Of a stretch of DNA of 64,000 nt, positions 32,829 through 41,575 are shown piece after piece; positions within the stretch are counted from its first letter, which is position 1, and each line of letters begins with the position of its first letter. The position numbers and the translations under genes are program-made. The stretch is from Elusimicrobiota bacterium (GTDB lineage: Bacteria; Elusimicrobiota; Elusimicrobia; Elusimicrobiales; UBA9959), in contig DMES01000037.1 in NCBI GenBank assembly GCA_003450815.1, forward strand, positions 5,059 to 69,058, written 5' to 3'. The notes under the pieces are model-generated. The model searched no databases, was not told the origin of the DNA, and saw only the letters and a list, made by a program, of their open reading frames with translations.

Positions 32829-33929
32829 ATGAAAGTTCCAAAAGAAATACAGAAACTGAAAATAGCGCTCACAACGGATTGCGTTCTTGCCTGCCGGCAC
32901 TGTCGGGTGGACAAAAAGGCCGGACTCACTATAAGTTTAGACGACGCTGCCCGTGGAGTGGATATGCTGATTTCCTCTCCCGGGAAATTGAAACGTCTTG
33001 AACTTTATGGAGGTGAGCCGTTTCTTAAATTCCGGCTGTTTAAGGATATCGTGCAATACGCCGTAAGGCTTTCGGCGCGGTCCTGCAAAAAACTTTCAAT
33101 TTCAGCGGCCTCAAACGGGCTTGTGCTGAATGAAGACCACCTGAAGTTTATCAGGGAAAACCGTGTTAATCTCTCCATAAGCATTTCCGGCTCGGAGAAG
33201 GCTCATGACCTGACACGCGTTTATCCCGGAGGCGGTGGAAGCTACGCCGACCTCAAAAAAAAGCTGGCGCTTATCTTCTCCCGGCTTGAGGCTGAAAATA
33301 TTGTGGCGCTTGAATGCGTACATCCGGCCTGTGCCGCGTCGCTTGGACCCGATTTGCGCCGCTTGGCCGACTTTGGTTTTAAAGTGATAAATATAGAATG
33401 TGTGCACGGGCCTGATTGGGGGCAAAGCTCTCTTAAGGCATTTGAAAGTGCCCTCCTTTCTTTCTCGGGCCGGCTTTTTACGGCAGTTAAAAAAGGCGTT
33501 TACATAGCGCCGGAGCCGTTTCTGGAATTTTTTCGGGTAAAAGGCGCGGCTGCCAGTCTTCAATGTCCTCTTTACAGAGATCTTGAGCTTTATCCCGACG
33601 GTGTTTTTTCTTTTTATCCGTTTGCCTTTATGGATTATTCTAAATGGCGAAAAGCGGTTAAACTAGGAACCTCCATTTCCGGACTTTGCAGGAGGTATTC
33701 GGCCTGTATACCTGGTGGAAAATTGTGCGCCGGCTGCGTCAGTAAATATTATGTGATCGGAGGACTTGCCGGCGGAGCGCGTGCCTATACCCTTAGAACG
33801 GCGGTGCTTAAAAAAGTGCTTCTGGATATAATGCGGCGTGCCCGCACAGAAAAGGCCTTTAACGGGTATGTGCGCTGGCTTGCAGGCATTGAGCAAAGAA
33901 CCTATGTCGATTACCGTGGAATGAAGTGA
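32829..33929 (+). CDS. Radical SAM protein of the Hxs-like cluster, divergent type
   Basis: 366 aa. The N-terminal cluster motif is CVLACRHC (residues 17-24), followed by LYGGEPFLKF. The C-terminal half has SPASM-like cysteines (LQCPLYRD, then ACIPGGKLCAGC), but spaced unlike the CX2CX5C family of its neighbours. It lies immediately downstream of the precursor region, preceded without gap by a possible 42-aa frame. It probably modifies a peptide, but residue and bond type cannot be predicted. Followed by a 63-base gap with no ribosome site for the next gene. Confidence 0.78.
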   Translation: MKVPKEIQKLKIALTTDCVLACRHCRVDKKAGLTISLDDAARGVDMLISSPGKLKRLELYGGEPFLKFRLFKDIVQYAVRLSARSCKKLSISAASNGLVLNEDHLKFIRENRVNLSISISGSEKAHDLTRVYPGGGGSYADLKKKLALIFSRLEAENIVALECVHPACAASLGPDLRRLADFGFKVINIECVHGPDWGQSSLKAFESALLSFSGRLFTAVKKGVYIAPEPFLEFFRVKGAAASLQCPLYRDLELYPDGVFSFYPFAFMDYSKWRKAVKLGTSISGLCRRYSACIPGGKLCAGCVSKYYVIGGLAGGARAYTLRTAVLKKVLLDIMRRARTEKAFNGYVRWLAGIEQRTYVDYRGMK

Positions 33930-33992
33930 ATGCCGCAAACGGCGGGTTGCAGGATGTCTCAAAAATAAAAAAAATCTTTTCCATTGAAATAT

Positions 33993-35396
33993 ATGAAAAA
34001 ACCATTCATAGCATCGTACAATTTCAATTTTGTAAAAAAAGGCCGAAATATTTTAATTTCAAACGAGTTCGGCGGCTGGAGTCTTATAGGTGAGGCTGAT
34101 TTTAAAAAATTGGCCGCCGGAAGGCTTTTACACGGCAGTTTAGCGCGTGAGCTTTCCGAAAAGGGGTTTGCGGCCAACCGCATGGATATGAAAGGCATGG
34201 CATTAGGGCTCTCCAAAACGCTGTTTGGTGGTTGGAAAGGGCCGCACGTACATATAATTTCGCTCACACAGCGTTGCAACCAAGCCTGCGCGTATTGCTG
34301 CGCCTCAGCGGGTCACGGCGGCGGCGGCATGAGCCGTAAGACCGCGGCCAAAACCCTTGATTTTATTTTTTCCATCCCCTGCGGGGACCTGGTTATGGAA
34401 TTTCAGGGTGGAGAGCCGCTGCTTAATTTCAGCGTTCTGCGGTTCATGGTGAACTCGGCGCGGCGCCGCGCCGTTGCGCAAGGCCGAAGGGTTCATTTCT
34501 CAGTGGTCACAAACCTTACCGCCATGACCGCGGCAAAGCTGGAATTTTTGGTTTTAAACGGTGTTACAATCTGCACCTCCCTTGACGGGCCCGCTTCCCT
34601 GCACGACGCGAACCGCAGATTGGCCGGGCGCGGGACACACGCGCTGGTAACCGCCTGGCTTAAAAAAACAAGAGTTGCGGCAAAGAAATACCCAGGGTTT
34701 GAGCCGCCGAACGCAATCAGCACTATAACGCGCGCTTCGCTGGCGCAGCCCGAGCGTATAGTGGACGAGTTTATCAGGCAGGGCATACGCCGCGTGCAAC
34801 TTGGGCCGCTGGATCCGTTGGGACGCGCCGCCGGCGGCTGGGGCGCGCTGGGTTTTTCCGCCGCGGAATTTCTGGCTTTTTATTCACGGGCGCTGGATTA
34901 CATGCTGGCGCTTAACCGCCGCGGTAATCCGGTTTATGAGAAAGGCGCGGTTATGTTCTTAAAGGAAATATTCGGATTCGGGCGGCCGCGCTACCAGAAC
35001 CTGGATATTTTTTACCGTCTCGCTTACAATATAGACGGCGGAGTTTACGGGTCGGACGAGGCCCGGATGCTGGCCAACTCCGGAGACGACTCCTTCCGCC
35101 TTGGCAGTGTGCAGCGGGATAGTTTTAAGAGGCTTATAAAAAAACCGACTACCAGGCTGCTGCTGCTTTCGGCCTTTCCGCAGCTTACCCAGAGCGCCTG
35201 CGCCCGCTGTCCATATTCGGTCTGGTGTCGTGTAAGCCCTGCTCATAACTGGGCCGCGCAGGGTTCCTTCTGGGGAGATATGATGACCAGCCAGCGCTGT
35301 GCGATTTTTAAAGGGGTGTTTGACCTGCTTTTATCCAGGCTGAGTGATCGCGCCGCCGGGCCTGTCCTGCGGCATTGGTCGGAGTTTGAGCCTTAA
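33993..35396 (+). CDS. HxsB-type radical SAM protein, copy 2, auxiliary-cluster ligands lost
   Basis: 467 aa. It keeps the HxsB N-terminal domain (ILISNEFGGWSLIGEADF) and the radical SAM motif CNQACAYC with FQGGEPLLNF. In the SPASM region, however, the CPCG cysteine is gone, TCDEGRM has become GSDEARM, and CGVCPVYN has become CRVSPAHN. Three of the seven expected auxiliary-cluster cysteines are therefore missing, while CX2CX5C and the final cysteine remain. The frame is intact and long, so this looks like a diverged enzyme or a regulatory partner rather than a dead gene. I start at the ATG at 33993; a TTG three codons upstream is also open. Confidence 0.78.
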   Translation: MKKPFIASYNFNFVKKGRNILISNEFGGWSLIGEADFKKLAAGRLLHGSLARELSEKGFAANRMDMKGMALGLSKTLFGGWKGPHVHIISLTQRCNQACAYCCASAGHGGGGMSRKTAAKTLDFIFSIPCGDLVMEFQGGEPLLNFSVLRFMVNSARRRAVAQGRRVHFSVVTNLTAMTAAKLEFLVLNGVTICTSLDGPASLHDANRRLAGRGTHALVTAWLKKTRVAAKKYPGFEPPNAISTITRASLAQPERIVDEFIRQGIRRVQLGPLDPLGRAAGGWGALGFSAAEFLAFYSRALDYMLALNRRGNPVYEKGAVMFLKEIFGFGRPRYQNLDIFYRLAYNIDGGVYGSDEARMLANSGDDSFRLGSVQRDSFKRLIKKPTTRLLLLSAFPQLTQSACARCPYSVWCRVSPAHNWAAQGSFWGDMMTSQRCAIFKGVFDLLLSRLSDRAAGPVLRHWSEFEP

Positions 35397-35408
35397 ATTC
35401 CCGTCACT

Positions 35409-36452
35409 ATGATAAAATCTAGGTATATGAAGGCAAAAGCTCTTTCCTACAGGCAGGCTGCGGCGCGTTTCGGCTGGCCGGCAGGGCGGATGAAAATTTG
35501 CGAACTAACGCTCGGCTACTCCTGTAACGCCCGCTGCGTGTTCTGCTACAGTTCGCCGGAGCTTGAAAACTGGAAAGAGCGTCCGTCCATGGATTTAAGG
35601 CGGGCGGGGGAGCATTTGCTGGCTTCCTATAAAAATGGCGCCCGCATGCTACAGATTATAGGCGGCGAGCCCACCATAAACGAAGACCTTCCCCGCGTAA
35701 TAAGTCTGGCCAAACGCACAGGTTACCTGGCGGTGCAGATAGTGTCAAATGGCCTTAAGCTTGCGGACGAGGATTTTGTTAAAACGCTTGTAAAATCAGG
35801 CTTGAATACCGCCAATCTTTCTATCCACGGCCCTGACCGCGTCACCCACGACGCGGTAGTGGGGGTTGAGGGGGCTTTTGAAAGCACTCTTAAAGCGGCG
35901 CGCAATTTAATAGATGCCGGGGTTTACATCAACACCGGCACAGCCGTCACAGGCATTAATTACCGTAAAATTCCGGCCCTGGCCGCTTTTGTTCTGCGTG
36001 AGCTGGGAGTGGATTCCTGCCACATTATAGCCGCGCATTACCTTGGAGCGGCCTTCAAAAGGCGCAGGGCCCTGCGTGTTACTTACACTGAACAGATGCC
36101 GTATATTAAGAAGGCTGTGGCGGCCTTCCGCTTGGCGTATGTGAGGCCGGCTTTCGCTTTCCTAAGCAATTATCTGCCCTGTGTGCTGCCCGGCTACGAG
36201 GCCCTGATGGGCGACTGGAAGTATCCTGAGGCTGACGACGACCTGTATCTGCCGGAAGCCAGTCACGAAGGACGGATGTACACGATGATAACCGAAACTC
36301 TGCGCATGAAGTCTCCTTACTGCAAGCGGTGTGTTTATTGTGGCGTCTGCGCCGGTTTTGAAAAAACATATTTTGAAATGTTTGGCGGCGGGGAATTTGT
36401 TCCGCTTCTTGAGAAACCGGATGTTTACCCACTGAAGCCGGTGTGCGTATGA
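35409..36452 (+). CDS. HxsC-like radical SAM protein
   Basis: 347 aa. After about 35 basic N-terminal residues come CNARCVFCY and IIGGEPTINEDL, then LSIHGPDRVTHD, the conserved segment after the barrel centre. The C-terminus has the family signature: LPCVLPGYEAL, then CKRCVYCGVC (CX2CX5C with an extra cysteine) and a closing FGGGEFVPL. This is one of seven related genes in the cluster. HxsC is the second radical SAM enzyme of described His-Xaa-Ser systems. A second ATG six codons in (35427) is an alternative start. Confidence 0.78.
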   Translation: MIKSRYMKAKALSYRQAAARFGWPAGRMKICELTLGYSCNARCVFCYSSPELENWKERPSMDLRRAGEHLLASYKNGARMLQIIGGEPTINEDLPRVISLAKRTGYLAVQIVSNGLKLADEDFVKTLVKSGLNTANLSIHGPDRVTHDAVVGVEGAFESTLKAARNLIDAGVYINTGTAVTGINYRKIPALAAFVLRELGVDSCHIIAAHYLGAAFKRRRALRVTYTEQMPYIKKAVAAFRLAYVRPAFAFLSNYLPCVLPGYEALMGDWKYPEADDDLYLPEASHEGRMYTMITETLRMKSPYCKRCVYCGVCAGFEKTYFEMFGGGEFVPLLEKPDVYPLKPVCV

Positions 36453-36508
36453 GTTGTACTAGGGTGAAATTTCTTCTTAATTTTTACCGGTCAGGCGTGA
36501 TCTGAAGT

Positions 36509-37354
36509 ATGAAAATGCAGGTGGGGATAGGCTCTTTCAGGGAATTGGATTACTTTCTGGCCGCGGGCGCCGGGGAGTTCTACTGCGGCCTTGATAAAAT
36601 ACCAAGCCATGTTGAGGGCGCGTGTAATTTCGGGAGTTTGGACGATATCCTGACGGCCGCAAGGCTGGTCCATGCCGCAGGCGGAAAAATGTTTTTTGCC
36701 GCCAACGAGGTTCATGCTTCTCTGCTGGAAGAGACCGGGTGCGTTATAAGAGAACTGGCGAACGGCGGCATAGACGGCGTGATAATAAAAGATCTAGCCC
36801 TGCTGGACCTGCTTAAGCGCCGCGGCATTAAGACCGCTTATATTCTCAGCACTCTTTCATGCTGCATGAACGCCGCCACGCTGGCCGTTTACCGCGGATA
36901 CGGGGTTAAGCGGCTCGCTCTGCCCGAGCAGCTTAACCCGGCCGAAACCCGCGAACTGGTGTGTAATTCCTGGGGTATAGTCTCCGAGGTCTTTCTGAAA
37001 GCTCGGGAATGCTGCAGGAATTTCAACGGCCTCTGTTTCCTGGACTGCCACGGAAAACAATCCAACACCTGCGGGAAGAGCTTCCGCCGTGAAGGCGGCG
37101 GTGTTTTTCGGATGCCGGGCTTTTCCCCGGAGGAACATATGGCCCAGCTGCATGACTATTACCATATGGGCGTGGGAGTGCTGAAAGTGGGGCGCTCTCC
37201 CAGACCCGAAACCTCGCGGCTGGTTTTTAAGGAGGCGCTGCTGCTTCTGGATCTATTGAAATCAGGTTTGGGCCGTAAAGCCTTTACAGGTGAAGCCTTG
37301 CGCGTACATACTGTCTTTGACAAGGCTTATCGTCACCTTATAGAGAGAGTCTGA
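36509..37354 (+). CDS. UbiU-like U32-family protein in the Hxs-like cluster
   Basis: 281 aa. U32-type start (LAAGAGEFYCGLDKIPSHVEG) and centre (RLALPEQLNPAETREL), followed by the cysteine group ARECCRNFNGLCFLDCHG and NTCGKSF that fits the iron-sulfur site of UbiU and related proteins. Partner of the next gene, which follows without any gap. In known UbiU/UbiV and TrhP proteins this fold supports oxygen-independent hydroxylation, so a hydroxylated peptide residue is a reasonable but unproven prediction. Confidence 0.72.
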   Translation: MKMQVGIGSFRELDYFLAAGAGEFYCGLDKIPSHVEGACNFGSLDDILTAARLVHAAGGKMFFAANEVHASLLEETGCVIRELANGGIDGVIIKDLALLDLLKRRGIKTAYILSTLSCCMNAATLAVYRGYGVKRLALPEQLNPAETRELVCNSWGIVSEVFLKARECCRNFNGLCFLDCHGKQSNTCGKSFRREGGGVFRMPGFSPEEHMAQLHDYYHMGVGVLKVGRSPRPETSRLVFKEALLLLDLLKSGLGRKAFTGEALRVHTVFDKAYRHLIERV

Positions 37355-38050
37355 ATGGAATTAGCCGTGCTGCTTACTCCCGAAGAGGCCCGCGCCGCGG
37401 GCCCCGGCTTGTTTAAAAGGTATTCCAGGGCTTATGTCGGAAGCGGGTTCTGCCAGAACCTCCTGCCGGAAGCGCGGGATATAGGCATGCTTCATTCAAA
37501 AGGCGCTAAAACCATTACACTGGCAACTCCGCTGTTTACCGGCGCCGGCCTGAAAAAATTCGAAAAAATCCTGAAAGCGGTGCTGGAAACGGAAAAAAGG
37601 ATTGAGGTTTCGGTAAATGATTTGGGTTTGCTGGCCTTGCTGCGACGGCGCTACCGCGCGCGGGTGACGCCGCTGCTCGGCAGGCCGGTCTCGCATGATT
37701 ATCTCCGCATGGAGCCGTCTTTTTTGAAACGGTTTTTGCGGTATTACGGCGTGAAATACCTTGAAAGCGACGAAAATTCCATGGTGCGCAATCTTCCGGC
37801 TTCGTCAAAACTGGCAGTGTCTTTTCATTACCCGCTTGCCTGCCTAGCCATGAGCCGTTTTTGCCCGCACGAGGGCCGTATGGACGACAGTTGCGCTCGG
37901 TCCTGCGCGGTAGGCCCTGTAAAACTGGAAGACGCCTGCGGAGAACAGCTGATTTTAAAGAACGGCGCGTATTTTGCAGGGAATACGCCCTGCCGTCACA
38001 AGGCTGTAAAGCGTCTGGTTTACGCTCCGGGCGGTTCACTTAAGCTTTAG
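37355..38050 (+). CDS. UbiV-like U32-family partner protein
   Basis: 231 aa, shorter than the related protein at 21922-22749 but sharing its layout: YVGSGFCQNLL early, the VSVNDLGLLALL motif near residue 88, and a C-terminal cysteine set (LAMSRFCPHEG, SCARSCAVG, NTPCRHK). The ATG directly follows the stop of the UbiU-like gene, so the pair is co-translated. It probably forms a heterodimer with it, by analogy with UbiU-UbiV. Confidence 0.65.
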   Translation: MELAVLLTPEEARAAGPGLFKRYSRAYVGSGFCQNLLPEARDIGMLHSKGAKTITLATPLFTGAGLKKFEKILKAVLETEKRIEVSVNDLGLLALLRRRYRARVTPLLGRPVSHDYLRMEPSFLKRFLRYYGVKYLESDENSMVRNLPASSKLAVSFHYPLACLAMSRFCPHEGRMDDSCARSCAVGPVKLEDACGEQLILKNGAYFAGNTPCRHKAVKRLVYAPGGSLKL

Positions 38051-38086
38051 AAGCCTGTCCGGCATAAAGAAAAGAATTATTAAAAA

Positions 38087-38992
38087 ATGAAAAGAGTTGA
38101 TATAAAAATAGGCTTCAACTGCAATAACCGCTGCGATTTCTGCGCGCAGGGGGACAAGCGTTACAAGAGCAAACAAAAATCCCTGACAGAAATAAAACAA
38201 ATTCTTCGGACCGCCCGCGCCTCCGGAGTGAGCGGGGTGGTTTTTACCGGCGGCGAACCCACGCTGCACCCCGGCCTTATAGATGCCGTAAAGGCCGCCC
38301 GCGCCATGGGGTATGTCAGCGTGCAGGTGCAGACCAACGGGCGGCATTTTGCCTATTACGATTACTGCGCGGGGCTTAAATCCGCCGGGGTCACTGAAAT
38401 GGGGCCCTCGCTTCACGGCTCCAGCCCTGAAATTCATGAGGGCCTGACCAACGCCCCGGGAAGTTTTAGCGAGGTGGTTAAAGGCATACTCAATTGCAAG
38501 CGACTCGGGATGTATGTGTTGACCAATTCCGTGATTACAAAAAAAAATTACAAAGATTTGCCCGCGCTTGCTAAATTGCTCTTATATCTTAAGGTCGATC
38601 AGTATCAGCTGGCTTTTATTCATATAATAGGCACGGCTCTTGAAAACCGTGCCGGGATAGTGCCCCTAAAAAGCGACGCTATGCCGTTTATCCGCCGCGC
38701 CCTTGACGCTGGTATAAAAAAAGGCGTGCCCTGCTACACCGAAGCCATACCCTTTTGCCTGATGAAAGGGTATGAGCGGTGCGTGGCCGAACGGATAATT
38801 CCTGAAGGGCCTGTAGCCGATGCCGGCATTTACGTTAAAAGTTACGGCGATTGGCGCCGCAACCAGGGCAAGCTCAAGCGAAAAGAGTGCCGGAGCTGCC
38901 GCTGGTTTGCGATCTGCGAGGGGCCCTGGCGGGAATATCCTGGGTTATACGGCTGGGATGAATTTGTGCCGGTCAAGAATAAAGCCGGTTAA
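38087..38992 (+). CDS. HxsC-like radical SAM protein
   Basis: 301 aa. CNNRCDFCAQGDK at residues 13-25, FTGGEPTLHPG, then SLHGSSPEIHEG. The C-terminal signature reads PFCLMKGYERC, CRSCRWFAIC (CX2CX5C) and YGWDEFVPV. Almost no N-terminal extension, so the enzyme is the bare barrel plus auxiliary motif. It is followed by a 94-base gap, unusual in this tightly packed cluster, which contains a possible 20-aa frame. Confidence 0.76.
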   Translation: MKRVDIKIGFNCNNRCDFCAQGDKRYKSKQKSLTEIKQILRTARASGVSGVVFTGGEPTLHPGLIDAVKAARAMGYVSVQVQTNGRHFAYYDYCAGLKSAGVTEMGPSLHGSSPEIHEGLTNAPGSFSEVVKGILNCKRLGMYVLTNSVITKKNYKDLPALAKLLLYLKVDQYQLAFIHIIGTALENRAGIVPLKSDAMPFIRRALDAGIKKGVPCYTEAIPFCLMKGYERCVAERIIPEGPVADAGIYVKSYGDWRRNQGKLKRKECRSCRWFAICEGPWREYPGLYGWDEFVPVKNKAG

Positions 38993-39086
38993 AGCGATCC
39001 CGTTTAGCTGGATATTGAAAATGAATATAATGAACTATACCGGACTTATACCGAAGGCGGCTTGGCACGGGTTTTCTGCATAATCA

Positions 39087-40022
39087 ATGTCTGAAACCGG
39101 AATTTACGAATGTTATCTTACATACAGGTGCAATCAGCGCTGCACATTTTGCTTTGTGTCGGAGGCGGAGCGCGCGGTCGGAGCGCCAATCGGTTTCAAA
39201 AGCATAATAGGCAAAATTTACAAAATGAGAAAGGCCGGCTGCGATGACCTGCGGCTACTGGGGGGGGAACCGGCCATGTATCCGGATATAACCGGAGTAT
39301 GCGCGGCTGCCTCAAAGATCGGTTATAAGAGCATAACTATTTTCACCAATGGAACCTGTTTTGCCGGCAATGAGCTCGCCAGTCAACTGAAGAAATACGG
39401 GCTTGACAGGGCGAATGTAAGTATTCATTCGCACAAGCCGGAAGTCCACGACAAGATAACCGGGGTGAAGGGTTCTTTTTACAGGATGCTTTCCGGTCTG
39501 GACAGCCTCCGACGCGCCGGAGTGAGGATTAGCTTTATCTGTGTGGTGAATTTCCTCAATGCCACAGAACTCAACAGGACGACGGCTTTTTTTCTGAACA
39601 AGGGCATTTCCGGATTCACTTTCTTTTTCACAAAATATCAGGGACGGATGGTTGAAGAGCCTACCAGGTCTGATAAACTTTCCATCAGCATGTCCGAAGC
39701 GGCGGCCGTGGTGAAAAAAGCTCTCGGAGTATTCAGGCGCCATAAAATGCCATTGCCCGGGCTGGAACATTTTCTTCCGTGCGTTCTTCCAGGCTATGTA
39801 CGGCTGATGACCGATTATTTTCCGGCAGAGGCTGGAAAACCGGACACTGGCTATCTGGTGCATCCGGATGGTATTACGGCCCGAGTGTATGCCACAGCAT
39901 ATAAAGGCCGCAGATGGCTTGAAACCTGTTCCCGCTGCAGATTTCGGCGGGGCTGCTGCGGGATAGATCCCGGATATCTGGCTAAATTCGGTTCGCGGGA
40001 GTTTAAGCCGGTAAAAAAATGA
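39087..40022 (+). CDS. HxsC-like radical SAM protein
   Basis: 311 aa. CNQRCTFCFV near residue 15, LLGGEPAMYPDI, SIHSHKPEVHDK. C-terminal signature LPCVLPGYVRLM, CSRCRFRRGC (CX2CX5C) followed by CG, and FGSREFKPV. Close in plan to the 347-aa protein at 35409. Its stop overlaps the start of the third HxsB-type gene (ATGA), tying the two together. Confidence 0.77.
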   Translation: MSETGIYECYLTYRCNQRCTFCFVSEAERAVGAPIGFKSIIGKIYKMRKAGCDDLRLLGGEPAMYPDITGVCAAASKIGYKSITIFTNGTCFAGNELASQLKKYGLDRANVSIHSHKPEVHDKITGVKGSFYRMLSGLDSLRRAGVRISFICVVNFLNATELNRTTAFFLNKGISGFTFFFTKYQGRMVEEPTRSDKLSISMSEAAAVVKKALGVFRRHKMPLPGLEHFLPCVLPGYVRLMTDYFPAEAGKPDTGYLVHPDGITARVYATAYKGRRWLETCSRCRFRRGCCGIDPGYLAKFGSREFKPVKK

Positions 40023-41443
40023 AAAAAACCATGTCGCTTATGCCTTTTGGTTTTGCGCCGGTTACCGGAGGGGTGTTGGTTTCCAACGACTTCGGCGGCT
40101 GGCTGGTTCTGGACGGAAGGGAGTTCAGGAGCCTGAAAGACGGAAGCTTTGCGCGCAAGAAAGGGCTTTGCGCCAAACTTGCACGGCGCGGTTTTATAAA
40201 AGAGCGGCTTGATTTTGAAAGCCTCGGGCAGGATATGGGCGGACTTCACAGGCACAGTTTCGGCGGCCCGAGCCTGCACATACTTGTGGTAACGCTGAAG
40301 TGCAACCACGCCTGCGTTTATTGCAGGGCGGTAAAAGCCGGCGGGTTTGAAAAAGCCGTGATGAGTCTTGAGACCGCCAAAAAAAGCATAGACATGGCCT
40401 TTTCCTCACCGAATAAAAATATCGTTATTGAGTTCCAGGGCGGCGAGGCGCTCATAAACTGGCCGGTAGTCAGGAACGCCATTCTTTACGCCCGGAAGAA
40501 AAACACGGCATACGACAAAAACCTTGAAATTTCGGTTGTAACGAATCTTAGCCTGATGGACGAGGAAAAATTTTCTTTCCTTACCGGTCACGGCGCCGGG
40601 GTATGCGCCTCTCTTGACGGCCCCGCTTTTTTGCACGACGCCAACCGGCGCTACGCTGGAGGCTCTTCGCATGAAAAGACCTTGTATTGGCTGAAAAAAG
40701 CGCTTTCCTTGAAACATGGCGGGGAAAAAGACTCGCTCCCTTCGGCTCTAATGACGGCCACAAAGCTTTCACTGAAGTATCCGGAAGAAATTGTTGAAAC
40801 TTACCGCAAGATCGGGCTGGGCGGTATATTTCTGCGTCCGCTATCGCCGATAGGCTTCGCGCGGTCTGTTTGGGGCGATATCGGCTATAAGTCTGAGGAA
40901 TTCGGTTCTTTTTACCGTTCGGCGCTTGAACATATTCTCAGGCTGAACCGGCGCGGCGAGCGTTTTGTGGAGCGCAATGCCGCCATAGTGGCCCGGAAAG
41001 CGCTTAAAAAAGAAGACCCCAACTTTCTGGATCTGCGTTCTCCGTGCGGAGGAGCCATTGGACAGCTAGCCTATAACTGGGATGGCGGGGTTTACACCTG
41101 CGACGAAGGCAGGATGGCAGGTTTCGGCCGGGACGATTTTTTCAGGCTCGGCAGCGTTTACAAAAACTCTTATCAGGAAATAATCAGCGCTCCCGCGGCC
41201 AGAGTTTGCGCTTTGGCTTCCTGTCTAGAAAACCAGAGCGCCTGCTCGCGCTGCGCGTGGAAGCCTTTTTGCGGAGTTTGTCCCGTGTATAATTATGAAA
41301 CCCAGGGGTCTCCGTGGGGAGATATAGTCACCGGGGACTGGTGTAAAATACAAAAAGGCATTTTCTCGGCGGTTTTTGACGCCTTGTCAAAACCCTCCAG
41401 CCGTAAGATTATAGAGGGCTGGCTGGACACAACGGATAGGTAG
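40019..41443 (+). CDS. HxsB-type radical SAM/SPASM peptide maturase, copy 3
   Basis: 474 aa. N-terminal HxsB domain (GGVLVSNDFGGWLVLDG), radical SAM motif CNHACVYC with FQGGEALINW (alanine instead of proline in GGEP), and a complete SPASM set: SPCGG, YTCDEGRM, CSRCAWKPFCGVC and a late GDWCKI. It is much closer to copy 1 than to copy 2 in its C-terminal half. ATGA overlap with the gene upstream. It is followed by 132 bases of degenerate repeats before the HxsC-like gene. Confidence 0.8.
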   Translation: MKKTMSLMPFGFAPVTGGVLVSNDFGGWLVLDGREFRSLKDGSFARKKGLCAKLARRGFIKERLDFESLGQDMGGLHRHSFGGPSLHILVVTLKCNHACVYCRAVKAGGFEKAVMSLETAKKSIDMAFSSPNKNIVIEFQGGEALINWPVVRNAILYARKKNTAYDKNLEISVVTNLSLMDEEKFSFLTGHGAGVCASLDGPAFLHDANRRYAGGSSHEKTLYWLKKALSLKHGGEKDSLPSALMTATKLSLKYPEEIVETYRKIGLGGIFLRPLSPIGFARSVWGDIGYKSEEFGSFYRSALEHILRLNRRGERFVERNAAIVARKALKKEDPNFLDLRSPCGGAIGQLAYNWDGGVYTCDEGRMAGFGRDDFFRLGSVYKNSYQEIISAPAARVCALASCLENQSACSRCAWKPFCGVCPVYNYETQGSPWGDIVTGDWCKIQKGIFSAVFDALSKPSSRKIIEGWLDTTDR

Positions 41444-41575
41444 ATAGGCTGTAGGCAGTTAGCCTGTGGGAGGAAATTTTTCGCGGTCATGCGAAGTGTA
41501 GAGCGTTCTGGGCGCCTTGGTCGGTTAATGCGTAACGACTAACAGCCTTCAGTCTATAGCGTAAACAACCTATTT
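41444..41575. repeat. Degenerate repeat-word spacer inside the cluster
   Basis: Words such as GATAGGCTGTAGGC, GTTAGCCTGT, CTAACAGCC and CTATAGCG appear in direct and inverted form. It is the only long non-coding gap in the middle of the cluster and resembles the spacers at 53429-53557 and 62196-62284. Confidence 0.4.
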
